In this document: positions 28,226-36,845 of the stretch, one piece after another
How positions within the stretch are numbered: position 1 is the first letter of the stretch
How the letters are laid out: each line of letters begins with the position of its first letter
From: Roseospira navarrensis
GTDB taxonomy: Bacteria; Pseudomonadota; Alphaproteobacteria; Rhodospirillales; Rhodospirillaceae
Direction of reading: 5' to 3'
Assembly (NCBI RefSeq): GCF_009601025.1
Contig: NZ_WIVE01000005.1
Span: forward strand, 41,051 to 105,050
DNA length: 64,000 bases
Position numbers and translations under genes: made by a program
The notes under the pieces: generated by a model
Database searches by the model: none
Seen by the model: the letters and a program-made list of their open reading frames with translations, nothing else
Told to the model about the DNA's origin: nothing

Positions 28226-28441
28226 TCAGACCGGCTGGGCGTGCGCCTCGATGTTCTCGGCCGAGATCTTGAAGCGGGTGCCCTCGAACGTAACCCAGAT
28301 CTCGTTCGCCGCCTGCGGCACCGTCTTGATCTGCAGCATGCCGCCCACCGGCACCGAGAACTTGTTGCCGTTGCGGTTGACCCGGAACGGCTTGGTGACG
28401 CGCCACGTCTGCCCGACGGTGACCCTTCTGGCGCTGCTCAT
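28226..28441 (-). CDS. Small conserved-looking protein of unknown function
   Basis: From ATG 28441 the frame encodes 71 residues (MSSARRVTVGQTWRVT at the start, FEGTRFKISAENIEAHAQPV in part at the end). Predicted all beta, about five strands, like a small SH3-type barrel: the pattern KPFRVNRNGNKFSVPVGG alternates polar and hydrophobic residues. A GGGGAGGAG sequence just upstream of the ATG is a strong ribosome-binding site (28445-28453). I do not recognise the family. Confidence 0.65.
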   Translation of the reverse strand: MSSARRVTVGQTWRVTKPFRVNRNGNKFSVPVGGMLQIKTVPQAANEIWVTFEGTRFKISAENIEAHAQPV

Positions 28442-28580
28442 GGCGCTCCTCCCCTTGTGTTCGCGATGACCGGCGCCTGCTGGCTCCTCCGGGCGGCGCG
28501 GCCATCCTGGACCCGTCAAGTGTGACACGCCCGGTTCGCGCAAGGGAAGAGGCGGGGGTGATCCTGTGCCGATCCTGGGT

Positions 28581-29564
28581 TCAGCCCTCGCCGAGGGTCA
28601 GCACCAGCTTGCCGGTCACGCCGCGACCCAGCAGCGTGTCGATGGCCTGGACCACATCCTCCAGCGGGAACTCGGCCGAGACGCGCGGCGCAAGGCGGCC
28701 CTCGTCGTGCCAGCGCGCCAGCTCGGCCATGCAGGACCGCACCCGCGCCGGCGCGATGCGCATATAGGCCCCCCAGTAGAACCCGATCACCGACAGGTTC
28801 TTGACCAGCAGCCGGTTGGCGGGGATCTGCGGCACCGTGCCGCTGGCGAATCCCACCGCCAGCAACCGCCCGTCCGGGGCCGTGCAGCGCAACGAGGCAT
28901 CGAACAGCGGCCCGCCCACGGGATCATAGACCACATCGGCGCCCCGACCGCCGGTCAGCTCCAGCACGCGCGCCCGGATGTCCTCGGCCCGCGAATCGAT
29001 GCCGTGGTCGGCGCCGTGCCGGGCGGCGATGGCCAGCTTCTCCGGGCCGGTGGCGGTGGCGATGACGGTGGCGCCGCCGGCCTTGGCGCACTCCACGGCG
29101 GTCAGGCCCACGCCCCCGGCCGCGCCGTGGACCAGCACCACTTCGCCCGGTTGCAGCCGGGCCCGGTCGAACAGGCCGAAGTGCGAGGTGCCGTAGGCGA
29201 TGGGAAACGCCGCGCCGGCGGCCATGCTCATGCCCTCCGCCAGGGGCCAGACCGCGCCCTCGGGCACCACGGCCTCTTCGGCGAAGGCCCCATGCGGCGG
29301 CATGGCCATCACCCGATCCCCGACCGCGACGGCCGAGACGTCGTCGGCCACCTCGATCACGGTGCCGGCCAGTTCGAACCCGGGCACGAACGGCGGTTCG
29401 GGCTTTTCCTGGTACGTGCCGGCGGTGATGAGGCTGTCCGCGAAGTTCAGCCCGGCCCGCGCCACACGGATGCGCACACCGCCCGGGATCATGGGGGGCG
29501 GCGGAATGTCCTCGAGTCGCAGGGCCTTGTGGGAGGAGACGGCGGGGCAGACGGCGGCGCGCAT
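28581..29564 (-). CDS. Zinc-independent NADPH:quinone oxidoreductase (MDR family)
   Basis: A medium-chain dehydrogenase/reductase of 327 residues without the catalytic zinc cysteines. The NAD(P)-binding motif reads VLVHGAAGGVGLTAVE. The N-terminal catalytic domain contains FVPGFELAGTVIEV. Family members reduce quinones or enoyl compounds with NADPH. ATG 29564 has GGGAG eight bases upstream, better placed than the GTG at 29573. It lies 19 bases downstream of the phosphatase gene on the same strand, so the two are likely co-transcribed. The physiological substrate cannot be read from the sequence. Confidence 0.88.
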   Translation of the reverse strand: MRAAVCPAVSSHKALRLEDIPPPPMIPGGVRIRVARAGLNFADSLITAGTYQEKPEPPFVPGFELAGTVIEVADDVSAVAVGDRVMAMPPHGAFAEEAVVPEGAVWPLAEGMSMAAGAAFPIAYGTSHFGLFDRARLQPGEVVLVHGAAGGVGLTAVECAKAGGATVIATATGPEKLAIAARHGADHGIDSRAEDIRARVLELTGGRGADVVYDPVGGPLFDASLRCTAPDGRLLAVGFASGTVPQIPANRLLVKNLSVIGFYWGAYMRIAPARVRSCMAELARWHDEGRLAPRVSAEFPLEDVVQAIDTLLGRGVTGKLVLTLGEG

Positions 29565-29583
29565 GGGCAGCACTCCCGGGGGG

Positions 29584-30372
29584 TCAGGTCGTCAGGAACG
29601 CGCGCTCCGCCCCGTCCAGCACCAGCCCGGTCAGGCAGCCGGTGGCAAAGGCCCCGGTGTCGATGCCGATCCGGTTGGATTTCACCACGGGCCCGTCGCC
29701 CACGTGGTGGCCGTGCACCACCATGTGGCCCAGCGGGCGGCGGTGGGACAGGAAGGGCTCGCGGATGTACATCAGGTCGGCGCGGTCCTGGCGCTCCAGA
29801 GGCACGCCCGGCCGGATGCCGGCGTGCACGAACAGGTAGTCGCCCCGCTCGGCGTAGTCCAGCAGGGACCGCAGGAAGGCGCGGTGGGTGTCGGGCAGCG
29901 CCGCGCCCAGGGCGCGGGACATGGCGGCCAGCGCCTCCGGTCCCGGATCGGCGGGCACCGCCACACCGTAGGACGTAAGGGTCTGCACGCCCCCGAAGCC
30001 CAGCCACGCGGATGCCCCGATCGGGTCGTTCAGGAACGCCAGCATGGCGTCCTCGTGGTTGCCGCGCAGGGCCAGGGTCTCCACGCCGGGAAACGGATCG
30101 CCGCACAGGGTCTCGACCACGCCCCGGCTGTCGGGCCCTCGGTCCACATAGTCCCCCAGGTGAATCACCACGGGCGTGCGGTCCGGATGCCGCGCGATGT
30201 CCGCGCGGATGCGGTCGTGCAGGCGGTCGAGCAGGTCCTTGCGCCCGTGAACGTCGCCGATGGCGTACAGGCGCAGGCCCTCCGGCGTGCGCGGCGCGGC
30301 CCCGCTCCCCGCGCGAGCGCCCGGACGCAGGGCGTCCCGCAGGCGCGGGATCCAGTCGGTCAGGACGGGCAT
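29584..30372 (-). CDS. Metallophosphoesterase (PrpA/ApaH-like serine/threonine phosphatase family)
   Basis: The 262-residue protein has all calcineurin-like motifs: YAIGDVHGRKDLL (DxH), HLGDYVDRGPDS (GDxxDR), LRGNHEDAML (GNHE), and later VHAGIRPG and MVVHGHHVGDG for the remaining histidines. Members are PrpA/PrpB-type protein phosphatases or Ap4A hydrolases; the short size and LGDYVDRGPDS text favour the protein phosphatase group common in alphaproteobacteria. It follows the sensor gene by 16 bases in the same direction, which suggests a shared transcript. Confidence 0.87.
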   Translation of the reverse strand: MPVLTDWIPRLRDALRPGARAGSGAAPRTPEGLRLYAIGDVHGRKDLLDRLHDRIRADIARHPDRTPVVIHLGDYVDRGPDSRGVVETLCGDPFPGVETLALRGNHEDAMLAFLNDPIGASAWLGFGGVQTLTSYGVAVPADPGPEALAAMSRALGAALPDTHRAFLRSLLDYAERGDYLFVHAGIRPGVPLERQDRADLMYIREPFLSHRRPLGHMVVHGHHVGDGPVVKSNRIGIDTGAFATGCLTGLVLDGAERAFLTT

Positions 30373-30388
30373 GGCGTGATCCGCATTC

Positions 30389-32521
30389 TCACCCCGACCG
30401 GGCCTGGGCCATAAAGGCCCACTGGTCGCGGCCGCCCTTGTTGCTCAGATAGTTGAGCAGGCACAGCACGGGCCGCCGGTCGAAGCGGGTGCCCACCTCG
30501 GACAGCAGGATGTCCTCGGCCTCCTCGAACGAGCGGCTCTCGCGGAACGCGCGCGGGCTGATGAGGGCGACGAAGGTGTTGGCCACCGCCACGCACTGCG
30601 CCGAGGCCAGGATATCGCTGCCCTCCAGCCCGTTGGGGCGGCCCTTGCCATCCACCCGCTCGTTGATCTGGCGCAGGGTTTCCAGAACCGGGGCCTCGAA
30701 CGCGATGTCCTTCAGGATCTCGGGACCGCTTTCCATGGCGAGCCGGAGCTGTTCGCGCTCGGCCTCCGTCAGGTCGCCCTGCTTGCGCAGCAGGCCCCGT
30801 TGCACCCGGATCTTGCCCAGGTTGACGAGACGCGCGGCCTGGTCCGACGCCTCGATGAGGGTGGCGTCGAGCCCCAACTCCTCGGCGATGGTGCGGGCCA
30901 CGGCGGCGACGTAGCGGGACTGGTGCGCGGAGTCCGGATCGCGCTCGTCCACCAGCCCCACCAGCGTCTCGATCAACTGGATGGTGTTGGCCTCGCGGCG
31001 CGTGCGCTCCCGGTACACCGGGGTCAGGTCGTCGATGGACGTGAGAACCGCCGGCGTGCGGTCGTCGCCCACGGTGATGGGGCAGTGGTAGGACCACCAG
31101 ACGACCTCTTGCCCGTCGTCGTCGCGGAAGGTGGTGGTTTCCGTGCGGACCTCGCGGTCTTCCATCACGGCGCCGTTGATGTCGGCGAAGGCGCTGCCGA
31201 TGTCATGGCCCAGCATGGCGATCATGGAGCGCCCGGGCAGGTCCGCCTTGGGCATGTCCATGACCTCGCCGGCGCGGCGGTTGGCGAAGACCAGGGTGTT
31301 GTCGGCGGTGGCGACGAACAGCGGCGACGGCTGGCTGTCGGCCACCACGTCCAGGAACTGGGACAGCGCCTCGAACCGCTGGGCGGCGGCCCGGAACTGG
31401 GTGGCGGCCTCCTGCGCCCGCAGCGAGGTGCCGTAGCGCCACACCGCCACCAGGGCGGCGGCCATCAGCCCGATGACCAGCACCAGGACCACGATCAGGG
31501 TGGTGCGGCGGGCGTCGGCGGCGGCCAGGGCCTCGGCCCGGGCGAGGCGGTGGACCAGCACCCAGTCGGTGCCGGGGATGGCGCGGCTGACCGCCAGCGA
31601 CTCCCGGGCGGCGTAGTCCAGCCCCTGGTGGAAGCGGCCGGGATCGCGCAGGGCCTCGGCATCGATCAGGCGGTCCGTGTTGACCGCCAGCGTCTTGTCC
31701 AGCGGGTCCGAGCCGTCCAGCAGCGGGGTCAGGTACTGGATGGCGTTGCCCTGCCGGCGGATCAGGTAGGACTCGGCGGTTTCCGCCGTCGCGCCCGGCT
31801 GGTCCAGCGCCTCGAAGAACGCGGCCCCCACGGGGCGCAGGCCGACGAGGCGCGCGATCACGGTCGGCGATTCGGACCCCGGCGTCTGGCCGAAGACCGG
31901 CGCGACGAAGCCCAGGGTGAGCGTACCGTGCGGATTGTGCGCCAGATCGATCAGGCCGGGCTCGCCCTCGGGGATCGTCGCCAGGGTCTCCATCACGCGG
32001 TCGCGGACCGTCGGCATGCCCTGGGTGGCGGCGATGATCCGGCCGCCGTCGGGGGTGACCAGCGCCAGCCCGGCCGAGGTGGGCCGGTTGACGTTGGCGG
32101 GAAGCGGCCGCGTCGGCTCGGCGGGGGCGAACCCCCCGCGTTCGGCGGTCGCGGTCAACAGCGTCGTCAGGTAGGTTTCCTGCGCCGCCACCTCGTCGGG
32201 GCTCTGGCCCGACTCGGGGCCCAGCCGGACCACGGTGGTGTAGATCTGCAGCGCCTGATTGTCCGCCAGATCCTGCAGCACCGAGGTCCGGGCCTCCATC
32301 CAGCCGCGCACGGCCTCCACGCGGCTGTCCGCGACCACGGTCATCTGGCTTTGGGCGATCATCAGGTCGCGCTGACGTTCCGACTGGGCGAACAGCGCGA
32401 CCAGACCCAGCCCGGCGGCCAGGAACAGAACCAGGCCGGCCAGCGCGATCCAGACCCGCTTGCGCACGGTGCGTTCCTGCCTCACGAAGCCCGAGTCCGA
32501 CGGCAAGACCGAGGCGGTCAT
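30389..32521 (-). CDS. Membrane sensor with extracytoplasmic domain, PAS domain and degenerate HD-GYP domain
   Basis: From ATG 32521 the protein has 710 residues. A first membrane helix lies near residues 22-44, a ~290-residue periplasmic sensing region follows, and a second helix near 336-360 (VVLVLVIGLMAAALVAVW). A PAS domain covers about 375-490 (FVATADNTLVFANRRAGEVM). The C-terminal ~190 residues have the HD-GYP outline: SAHQSRYVAAVA keeps the first His, but LHDIGK is LVNLGK, HHERxDGxGYP is INERVDGKGRP, and the later Asp of the VAD motif is Asn. It should not hydrolyse c-di-GMP and may be a receptor or scaffold. The divergent neighbour is a LapG-like protease. Confidence 0.8.
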   Translation of the reverse strand: MTASVLPSDSGFVRQERTVRKRVWIALAGLVLFLAAGLGLVALFAQSERQRDLMIAQSQMTVVADSRVEAVRGWMEARTSVLQDLADNQALQIYTTVVRLGPESGQSPDEVAAQETYLTTLLTATAERGGFAPAEPTRPLPANVNRPTSAGLALVTPDGGRIIAATQGMPTVRDRVMETLATIPEGEPGLIDLAHNPHGTLTLGFVAPVFGQTPGSESPTVIARLVGLRPVGAAFFEALDQPGATAETAESYLIRRQGNAIQYLTPLLDGSDPLDKTLAVNTDRLIDAEALRDPGRFHQGLDYAARESLAVSRAIPGTDWVLVHRLARAEALAAADARRTTLIVVLVLVIGLMAAALVAVWRYGTSLRAQEAATQFRAAAQRFEALSQFLDVVADSQPSPLFVATADNTLVFANRRAGEVMDMPKADLPGRSMIAMLGHDIGSAFADINGAVMEDREVRTETTTFRDDDGQEVVWWSYHCPITVGDDRTPAVLTSIDDLTPVYRERTRREANTIQLIETLVGLVDERDPDSAHQSRYVAAVARTIAEELGLDATLIEASDQAARLVNLGKIRVQRGLLRKQGDLTEAEREQLRLAMESGPEILKDIAFEAPVLETLRQINERVDGKGRPNGLEGSDILASAQCVAVANTFVALISPRAFRESRSFEEAEDILLSEVGTRFDRRPVLCLLNYLSNKGGRDQWAFMAQARSG

Positions 32522-32700
32522 CTCTGCACTCTCCTGATCCCCTTGCGGCCGCGATCCCGGCGCCTGCGGACCGGGAGACACGAACCGGGGGAGATGGGTG
32601 TGGTTGCATGCACGGTTCAGACGTACCATACCCGGCAGGGTCAATCCACGGCCCGATCCGCGCGCGGGGCGTGGAGCCGCACGAACCACGGGTGCCAGAC

Positions 32701-33366
32701 GTGACGCTTGCCCGCGCAGCCCTGACAGCGGCCCTTGCCCTTGCCGTGATCCTGGCCATCGGACTGGGGTCCGCCCTTCCGCTGGGCGGGGCGCTGGCCG
32801 CGCCGGACGGCCGGGTGTTCGGCCGGGACGGCAAGCTGTTCACCAACTTTCGCCCGATTCCCCAATGGTCCACGCTGGTGCAGCGCTACCGGCAGGAGCA
32901 GGACAAGAACGCCCGCTGTCTGAGCGGCGGCGGCGGGGCGTCCTGTCCCTATTCGGACTGGCGGGCCCTGATCGAGCGGTTGCGGGGGGCGGACCCCATG
33001 ACCCAGGTCCGCGAGGTCAACCGCTTCGCCAACCACTGGGACTACATCACCGACCCGGTCAACTGGGGCCGGCCGGACTATTGGGCCACGCCCGGCGAGT
33101 TCTTCGCCAAGGCGGGGGACTGCGAAGACTACGCCATCGTCAAGTTCATGAGCCTGCGCGCCCTGGGGTTCGACAACGACACCCTGAAGCTGGTCGCGGT
33201 GCAGGACCTGAACCTGGGCATCGGGCACGCGGTCACCGTGGTGTCGCTGGGCGGCCGGGACTACCTGATGGACAACCAGATCACCCAGGTCATTGATGCG
33301 GGCACCGTGCGCCACTACAAACCCGTCTTCGCGGCCAATGAACGGATGTGGTGGCTGTACCGATGA
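32701..33366 (+). CDS. LapG-like transglutaminase-type cysteine peptidase (BTLCP family), periplasmic
   Basis: The mature domain (~180 residues) contains the Cys-His-Asp triad pattern of the bacterial transglutaminase-like cysteine peptidases: AGDCEDYAIVKF, GIGHAVTVV and YLMDNQ. LapG in this family clips RTX adhesins from the surface under c-di-GMP control. The GTG at 32701 puts a signal peptide (LTAALALAVILAIGLG) directly at the N-terminus; an ATG at 32608 would add 31 residues that look non-coding. Start choice is uncertain. The stop overlaps the next start (ATGA). No adhesin gene is seen in the window. Confidence 0.85.
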   Translation: MTLARAALTAALALAVILAIGLGSALPLGGALAAPDGRVFGRDGKLFTNFRPIPQWSTLVQRYRQEQDKNARCLSGGGGASCPYSDWRALIERLRGADPMTQVREVNRFANHWDYITDPVNWGRPDYWATPGEFFAKAGDCEDYAIVKFMSLRALGFDNDTLKLVAVQDLNLGIGHAVTVVSLGGRDYLMDNQITQVIDAGTVRHYKPVFAANERMWWLYR

Positions 33367-34370
33367 CCCCTCCCGACGCCCCCCGACCGTCCCGTCCGCC
33401 ACCCCCCGGCGGGTGGGATCGGGGCCTTGTCGCCGCCGCCGGCCTGGTGGTCGTGATGTCGCCCCTGGTGGCGCTGTCGCGGCCGCTCTGGCCGGCGGAG
33501 ATTCCCATCACCCTGATCCCCCTGCTGGTCGGCCTGGCGCTGGTGCTGGGGCTGTGGCTGGCCCTGCTCCGGCATGGCTGGGCGGCGGCGGTGATGCTGG
33601 GATTCGGCGCGGTGGATCTGGGCGTGATGCTGGCGGCGGTGGGGCCGCCGACTCTCCCGGGGCCGCCCGTGGCGTCGTGCGCGCATCCGTTGCGCGTGGT
33701 CACCCTGAACGTGCTGTATGCCGCCGGGGACTGGGACCGGCAGGAAGCCTACCTGCGGTCCGGCGGGTTCGACCTCGTGTTGATGCAGGAGATCTTTTCG
33801 GACGGCTACTGGAAGGGGCGGCTGAAGGGCCTGGAGTCCACCTTCCCCCATCAGGTCACGCTGCGGGAGTCCGATTCCGTGATCCTGAGCCGGACGCCGC
33901 TGGAGCCCCTGCCGCCGGACCTTGCCGGGCACCGGGCGCTGACCGAGCCGGTCCTGGCCAAGGTGCCGGCGATCGCCGCCATGACGTCCGTTGCGGGGCG
34001 CGACGTGCTGGTGGTCTCCGCGCACATGCCCAGCCCGAAGAACCCCGCCGCCTACGACAGCCGGACGGAGGCGTTGGCCCGGCTGGGTGACCTGCTGGCC
34101 GCCCATGAGGGGCCGGCGATCGTCGGGGGGGACTTCAACGGCGTCGCCTGGAGCCCGCCGGTCGCGGCCTTCCGCGAGGCGGCCGGTTTGCGGCACCCGG
34201 ACTGGGGACCGCTGCCCATCGCCACGCGCCCCGCCTGGCTGCCGGTGGCCGGGGCGCAGATCGACTACATCTGGCCCAGCGCCGCCCACTTCACCGCCGT
34301 GCAGCGAGCCGGGCCGGATGTGGGCTCGGACCACCTGCCGGTCGAGGCGGATGTGTGTCTTGTTAACTAG
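33363..34370 (+). CDS. Membrane-anchored endonuclease/exonuclease/phosphatase (EEP) family protein
   Basis: The 335-residue protein starts at an ATG overlapping the upstream stop, so it is translationally coupled to the peptidase. Residues ~17-95 form three membrane helices. The EEP domain follows: LRVVTLNVLYAAGDWD, DLVLMQEIF (Glu metal ligand), VVSAHMPSP, VGGDFNGVAWS and GSDHLPV (final Asp-His). The domain would face the periplasm or cytoplasm depending on topology. Relatives hydrolyse phosphodiesters in nucleic acids or lipids; the substrate here is unknown. It is convergent with, and overlaps by four bases, the next gene. Confidence 0.87.
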   Translation: MTPPDAPRPSRPPPPGGWDRGLVAAAGLVVVMSPLVALSRPLWPAEIPITLIPLLVGLALVLGLWLALLRHGWAAAVMLGFGAVDLGVMLAAVGPPTLPGPPVASCAHPLRVVTLNVLYAAGDWDRQEAYLRSGGFDLVLMQEIFSDGYWKGRLKGLESTFPHQVTLRESDSVILSRTPLEPLPPDLAGHRALTEPVLAKVPAIAAMTSVAGRDVLVVSAHMPSPKNPAAYDSRTEALARLGDLLAAHEGPAIVGGDFNGVAWSPPVAAFREAAGLRHPDWGPLPIATRPAWLPVAGAQIDYIWPSAAHFTAVQRAGPDVGSDHLPVEADVCLVN

Positions 34371-35056
34371 CGCACCAGCCCGAGGGCCACGGCGCTGCCC
34401 ACCTTCAGGTCGCAGAACGGCTCGACGAAGACATATTCGGCCGTCCACAGGTCGCTGACCATGTAGTGACCATCCAGCAGGGCGGCGATGGGCGGCTGGT
34501 CCGGGCCGCCGGCCGTGTCACGCCCCTGGCCGAGCGAGTCCAGGTCCTGCAGCACCAGGTCCATCATGAACGGCTGATAGCGGTCGGGATCGCGGGCGTC
34601 CGGGAACCGGGCCTCGCCGCAGACGTGGACGTAGGACCAGTCCATGCCGTAATCCCGCACCGTGAACGAGAACGCGGCGAGATCGCGCACCGAGGCCCAA
34701 TCGGGCTCCAACTGGCGCAACTCGAACCCGGCCTTCAGCGTGCCTGTCAGGCTGCGCCCCACGCCCACCGTGCGCGGGCGCTGGCGGATGCGCAGAATGG
34801 CGCGGGTGCGGTCGTCCAGGCGCCCCGTTTCCGGCAGGCCGTTGGCGGCCTGAAACGCCTCCAGGGCGGCTTCGGTGAGCGGGCCAGCGTCACCGTCCAG
34901 GCGTCCGTCGTAGTGGCCCGCGTCGCGCAGCAGGTACTGCACCGCCAGCGTGGTCATGTCCGCCCGGGCCTCGGGGCCCGGCCCCGCCGCCGCCAGCAGC
35001 AGGGCCAGCAGAAGGGCTGCCCCGGGGGCCGCGGCGATCCGTCCGCGTCGGGTCAT
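34367..35056 (-). CDS. Exported peptidoglycan-binding domain protein
   Basis: A signal peptide (ALLLALLLAAAGPGPEARAD) precedes a PG_binding_1-like helical domain: LAVQYLLRDAGHYDGRLDGD, LTEAALEAFQAANGLPETGRL and DDRTRAILRI (quoted in parts). The remaining ~140 residues are not recognised; they contain two cysteines that may pair (VHVCGEA, EPFCDLK). It sits 16 bases downstream of the GlcD-like oxidase gene on the same strand. The first domain suggests cell-wall binding, as in many periplasmic hydrolase accessories; no catalytic motif is visible. Confidence 0.8.
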   Translation of the reverse strand: MTRRGRIAAAPGAALLLALLLAAAGPGPEARADMTTLAVQYLLRDAGHYDGRLDGDAGPLTEAALEAFQAANGLPETGRLDDRTRAILRIRQRPRTVGVGRSLTGTLKAGFELRQLEPDWASVRDLAAFSFTVRDYGMDWSYVHVCGEARFPDARDPDRYQPFMMDLVLQDLDSLGQGRDTAGGPDQPPIAALLDGHYMVSDLWTAEYVFVEPFCDLKVGSAVALGLVR

Positions 35057-35072
35057 GGCCGGCCTCCGTGCC

Positions 35073-36482
35073 CTACACCCGGACGATCTTGCCCGGGTTC
35101 ATGATGTCGTCGGGGTCCAGCGCCACCTTGAGCGCCCGCATGACGGCCATGCCCTCCGGCCCGTGCTCGGCCTCAAGGAACGCCATCTTGCCGTAGCCCA
35201 CGCCGTGCTCGCCGGTGCAGGTGCCCTCCATGGCCAGCGCCCGGGCCACGATGCGGTCGTTGAGCGCCCGGGCGGCCGCGACCTCTTCGGGGGCGTCGGG
35301 ATCGACGATGAACAGCACATGGAAGTTGCCGTCGCCCACATGGCCCACGATGGCCGTGACCACCGAGGACGCGGCGCAGTCCTCCGCCGTGTCCGCCAGG
35401 CAGTCCGCCAGCCGCGAGATCGGCACGCAGACATCCGACGAGAACCCCTTGGCGCCCGGCTTCAGGGCCAGACCCGCATAATAGGCATTGTGGCGCGCCT
35501 GCCAGAGCCGATTGCGGTCCTCCAGCGTCTCGGCCCACTGGAAGCCGGTCGCGCCATGCTCGGCGGCGATGGCCTCGACCATGCCGACCTGCTCGCGGGC
35601 GAAGGCCTCGGTGCCGTGGAACTCCAGGAACAGCGTCGGGGCAATGGCGTAGTCCGTGCCCGAATAGGCGTTGATGCCGCGCATCTGGTTGGCGTCCAGG
35701 AACTCGATGCGGGCGATGGGCACGCCGGTCTGGATGGTCTCGATCACCGTATCCACGGCCGCCTTGAGGCCCGGGAAGGGGCAGACGGCCGAGAGCACGC
35801 ACTCCGGGATGCCGTGCAGGCGCAGGGTCACCTCGGTGATGACGCCCAGCGTGCCCTCGCTGCCGACGAACAGCCGGGTCAGGTCATAGCCGGCGGCCGA
35901 CTTGCGGGCCCGCCGCCCGGTCTTCAAGACACGGCCGTCCGCCGTGACCACGGTCAGGGCCAGCACCGCTTCGCGCATGGTGCCGTAGCGCACCGCGTTG
36001 GTGCCGCTGGCCCGCGTGGCCGCCATGCCGCCCAGCGAGGCATCGGCGCCCGGGTCGATGGGGAAGAACAGGCCGGTGTCGCGCAGGTGCTCGTTGAGCT
36101 GCTTGCGGGTCACGCCGGCCTGGACGGTGCAGTCCATGTCCTCGGGCCGGACCTCCAGGATGGCGGTCATGTGCGACAGGTCCAGGCAGATGCCGCCGCG
36201 CAGCGCCGCCACGTGCCCTTCCAGCGACGTGCCGGTGCCGAAGGGGATCACCGGGACCGTGTGATCGGCGCAGGCGCGCACGATGGCCGCCACCTCCTCG
36301 GTGCTCTCGGCGAAGGCCACCGCGTCCGGCGGCATGGGGTCGTGATAGCTCTCGTCGCGCCCGTGCTGCTCGCACACCGCCGCACTCGTGGTCAGGCGGT
36401 CGCCCAGAAGCGGGCGCAGGCGGTCTAGCACGGCCTCGACGGCGGCGGGCGCGGTGCGGGCGAGCTGGGGGGCGGCGGTCAT
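35073..36482 (-). CDS. FAD-linked oxidase, D-lactate/glycolate dehydrogenase (GlcD) type
   Basis: The 469-residue flavoprotein has a VAO-type FAD-binding domain (IPFGTGTSLEGHVAALRGG, DPGADASLGGMAATRASGTNAVRYGTMRE in pieces) and the FAD-oxidase C-terminal domain with GHVGDGNFHVLF and GEHGVGYGK, the metal-binding histidines of 2-hydroxyacid dehydrogenases. Family members oxidise D-lactate, glycolate or D-2-hydroxyglutarate, passing electrons to quinone or cytochrome c. No glcE or glcF subunit gene follows, so a single-subunit D-lactate dehydrogenase (cytochrome) is more likely. The start at ATG 36482 fits the family. Confidence 0.9.
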   Translation of the reverse strand: MTAAPQLARTAPAAVEAVLDRLRPLLGDRLTTSAAVCEQHGRDESYHDPMPPDAVAFAESTEEVAAIVRACADHTVPVIPFGTGTSLEGHVAALRGGICLDLSHMTAILEVRPEDMDCTVQAGVTRKQLNEHLRDTGLFFPIDPGADASLGGMAATRASGTNAVRYGTMREAVLALTVVTADGRVLKTGRRARKSAAGYDLTRLFVGSEGTLGVITEVTLRLHGIPECVLSAVCPFPGLKAAVDTVIETIQTGVPIARIEFLDANQMRGINAYSGTDYAIAPTLFLEFHGTEAFAREQVGMVEAIAAEHGATGFQWAETLEDRNRLWQARHNAYYAGLALKPGAKGFSSDVCVPISRLADCLADTAEDCAASSVVTAIVGHVGDGNFHVLFIVDPDAPEEVAAARALNDRIVARALAMEGTCTGEHGVGYGKMAFLEAEHGPEGMAVMRALKVALDPDDIMNPGKIVRV

Positions 36483-36503
36483 GGCGGTCGGGTCCTCTTG
36501 TTC

Positions 36504-36576
36504 TGATCGGCAATGAACCGGACCCGTCCGGTTCATTGCCTCCGCCGCTTCGCGGCGCCGGCCCGGTCGGGCCGGT
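36504..36576. repeat. Dispersed palindromic repeat, family A (copy 3)
   Basis: TGATCGGCAATGAACCGG is followed by GACCCGTCCGGTTCATTGCC, GCCGCTTCGCGGCGCC and CCGGCCCGGTCGGGCCGG. It matches the order of parts at 1996-2076. Upstream of the GlcD-like gene. Confidence 0.7.
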
Positions 36577-36644
36577 ATGACTGGACGGGCGTTTGCGAGA
36601 CGTGCAGACGATAGGATGGACTCGCCCGGCTCGGGATCACAATG

Positions 36645-36692
36645 CTGAACTGGGGTTGGGCCGAACTGGTGTTGGGCCGAACTGGTGTTGGT
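36645..36692. repeat. Three tandem 16-bp repeats
   Basis: CCGAACTGGTGTTGGG occurs at 36661-36676 and 36677-36692 (last base T), with a variant at 36645-36660. It lies in the 363-base non-coding spacer 36483-36845, flanked by two family A fragments. Confidence 0.75.
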
Positions 36693-36697
36693 GAGTC

Positions 36698-36770
36698 TTT
36701 TTTTTCTCGCCGCAGCGCCCCTTTGGGGCGCGCGGCTCCGCGGCTTCGCCGCGCCCGCGTGGTCACGCTG
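36698..36770. repeat. Dispersed palindromic repeat, family A (fragment, reverse orientation)
   Basis: A T-run followed by CTCGCCGCAGCGCCCC, TTTGGGGCGC, GCGGCTCCGCGGC and TTCGCCGCGCC is the reverse complement of most of 4316-4373. The T-run after prmA-side hairpins could act as a terminator for transcripts entering from the right. Confidence 0.65.
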
Positions 36771-36845
36771 GCCGCCCGCCGGAAAGGCCAACCTTTTCGT
36801 CGGGCGGGAGGGGGCCACACCTGACCCTGCCCAGGGGGCAAGGGA

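Noticed and set aside
36482..36818. N-terminal extension of the GlcD-like oxidase to 36818
   Set aside because: The extension is read through palindromic repeats and gives no family-like sequence; the ATG at 36482 is the standard N-terminus.
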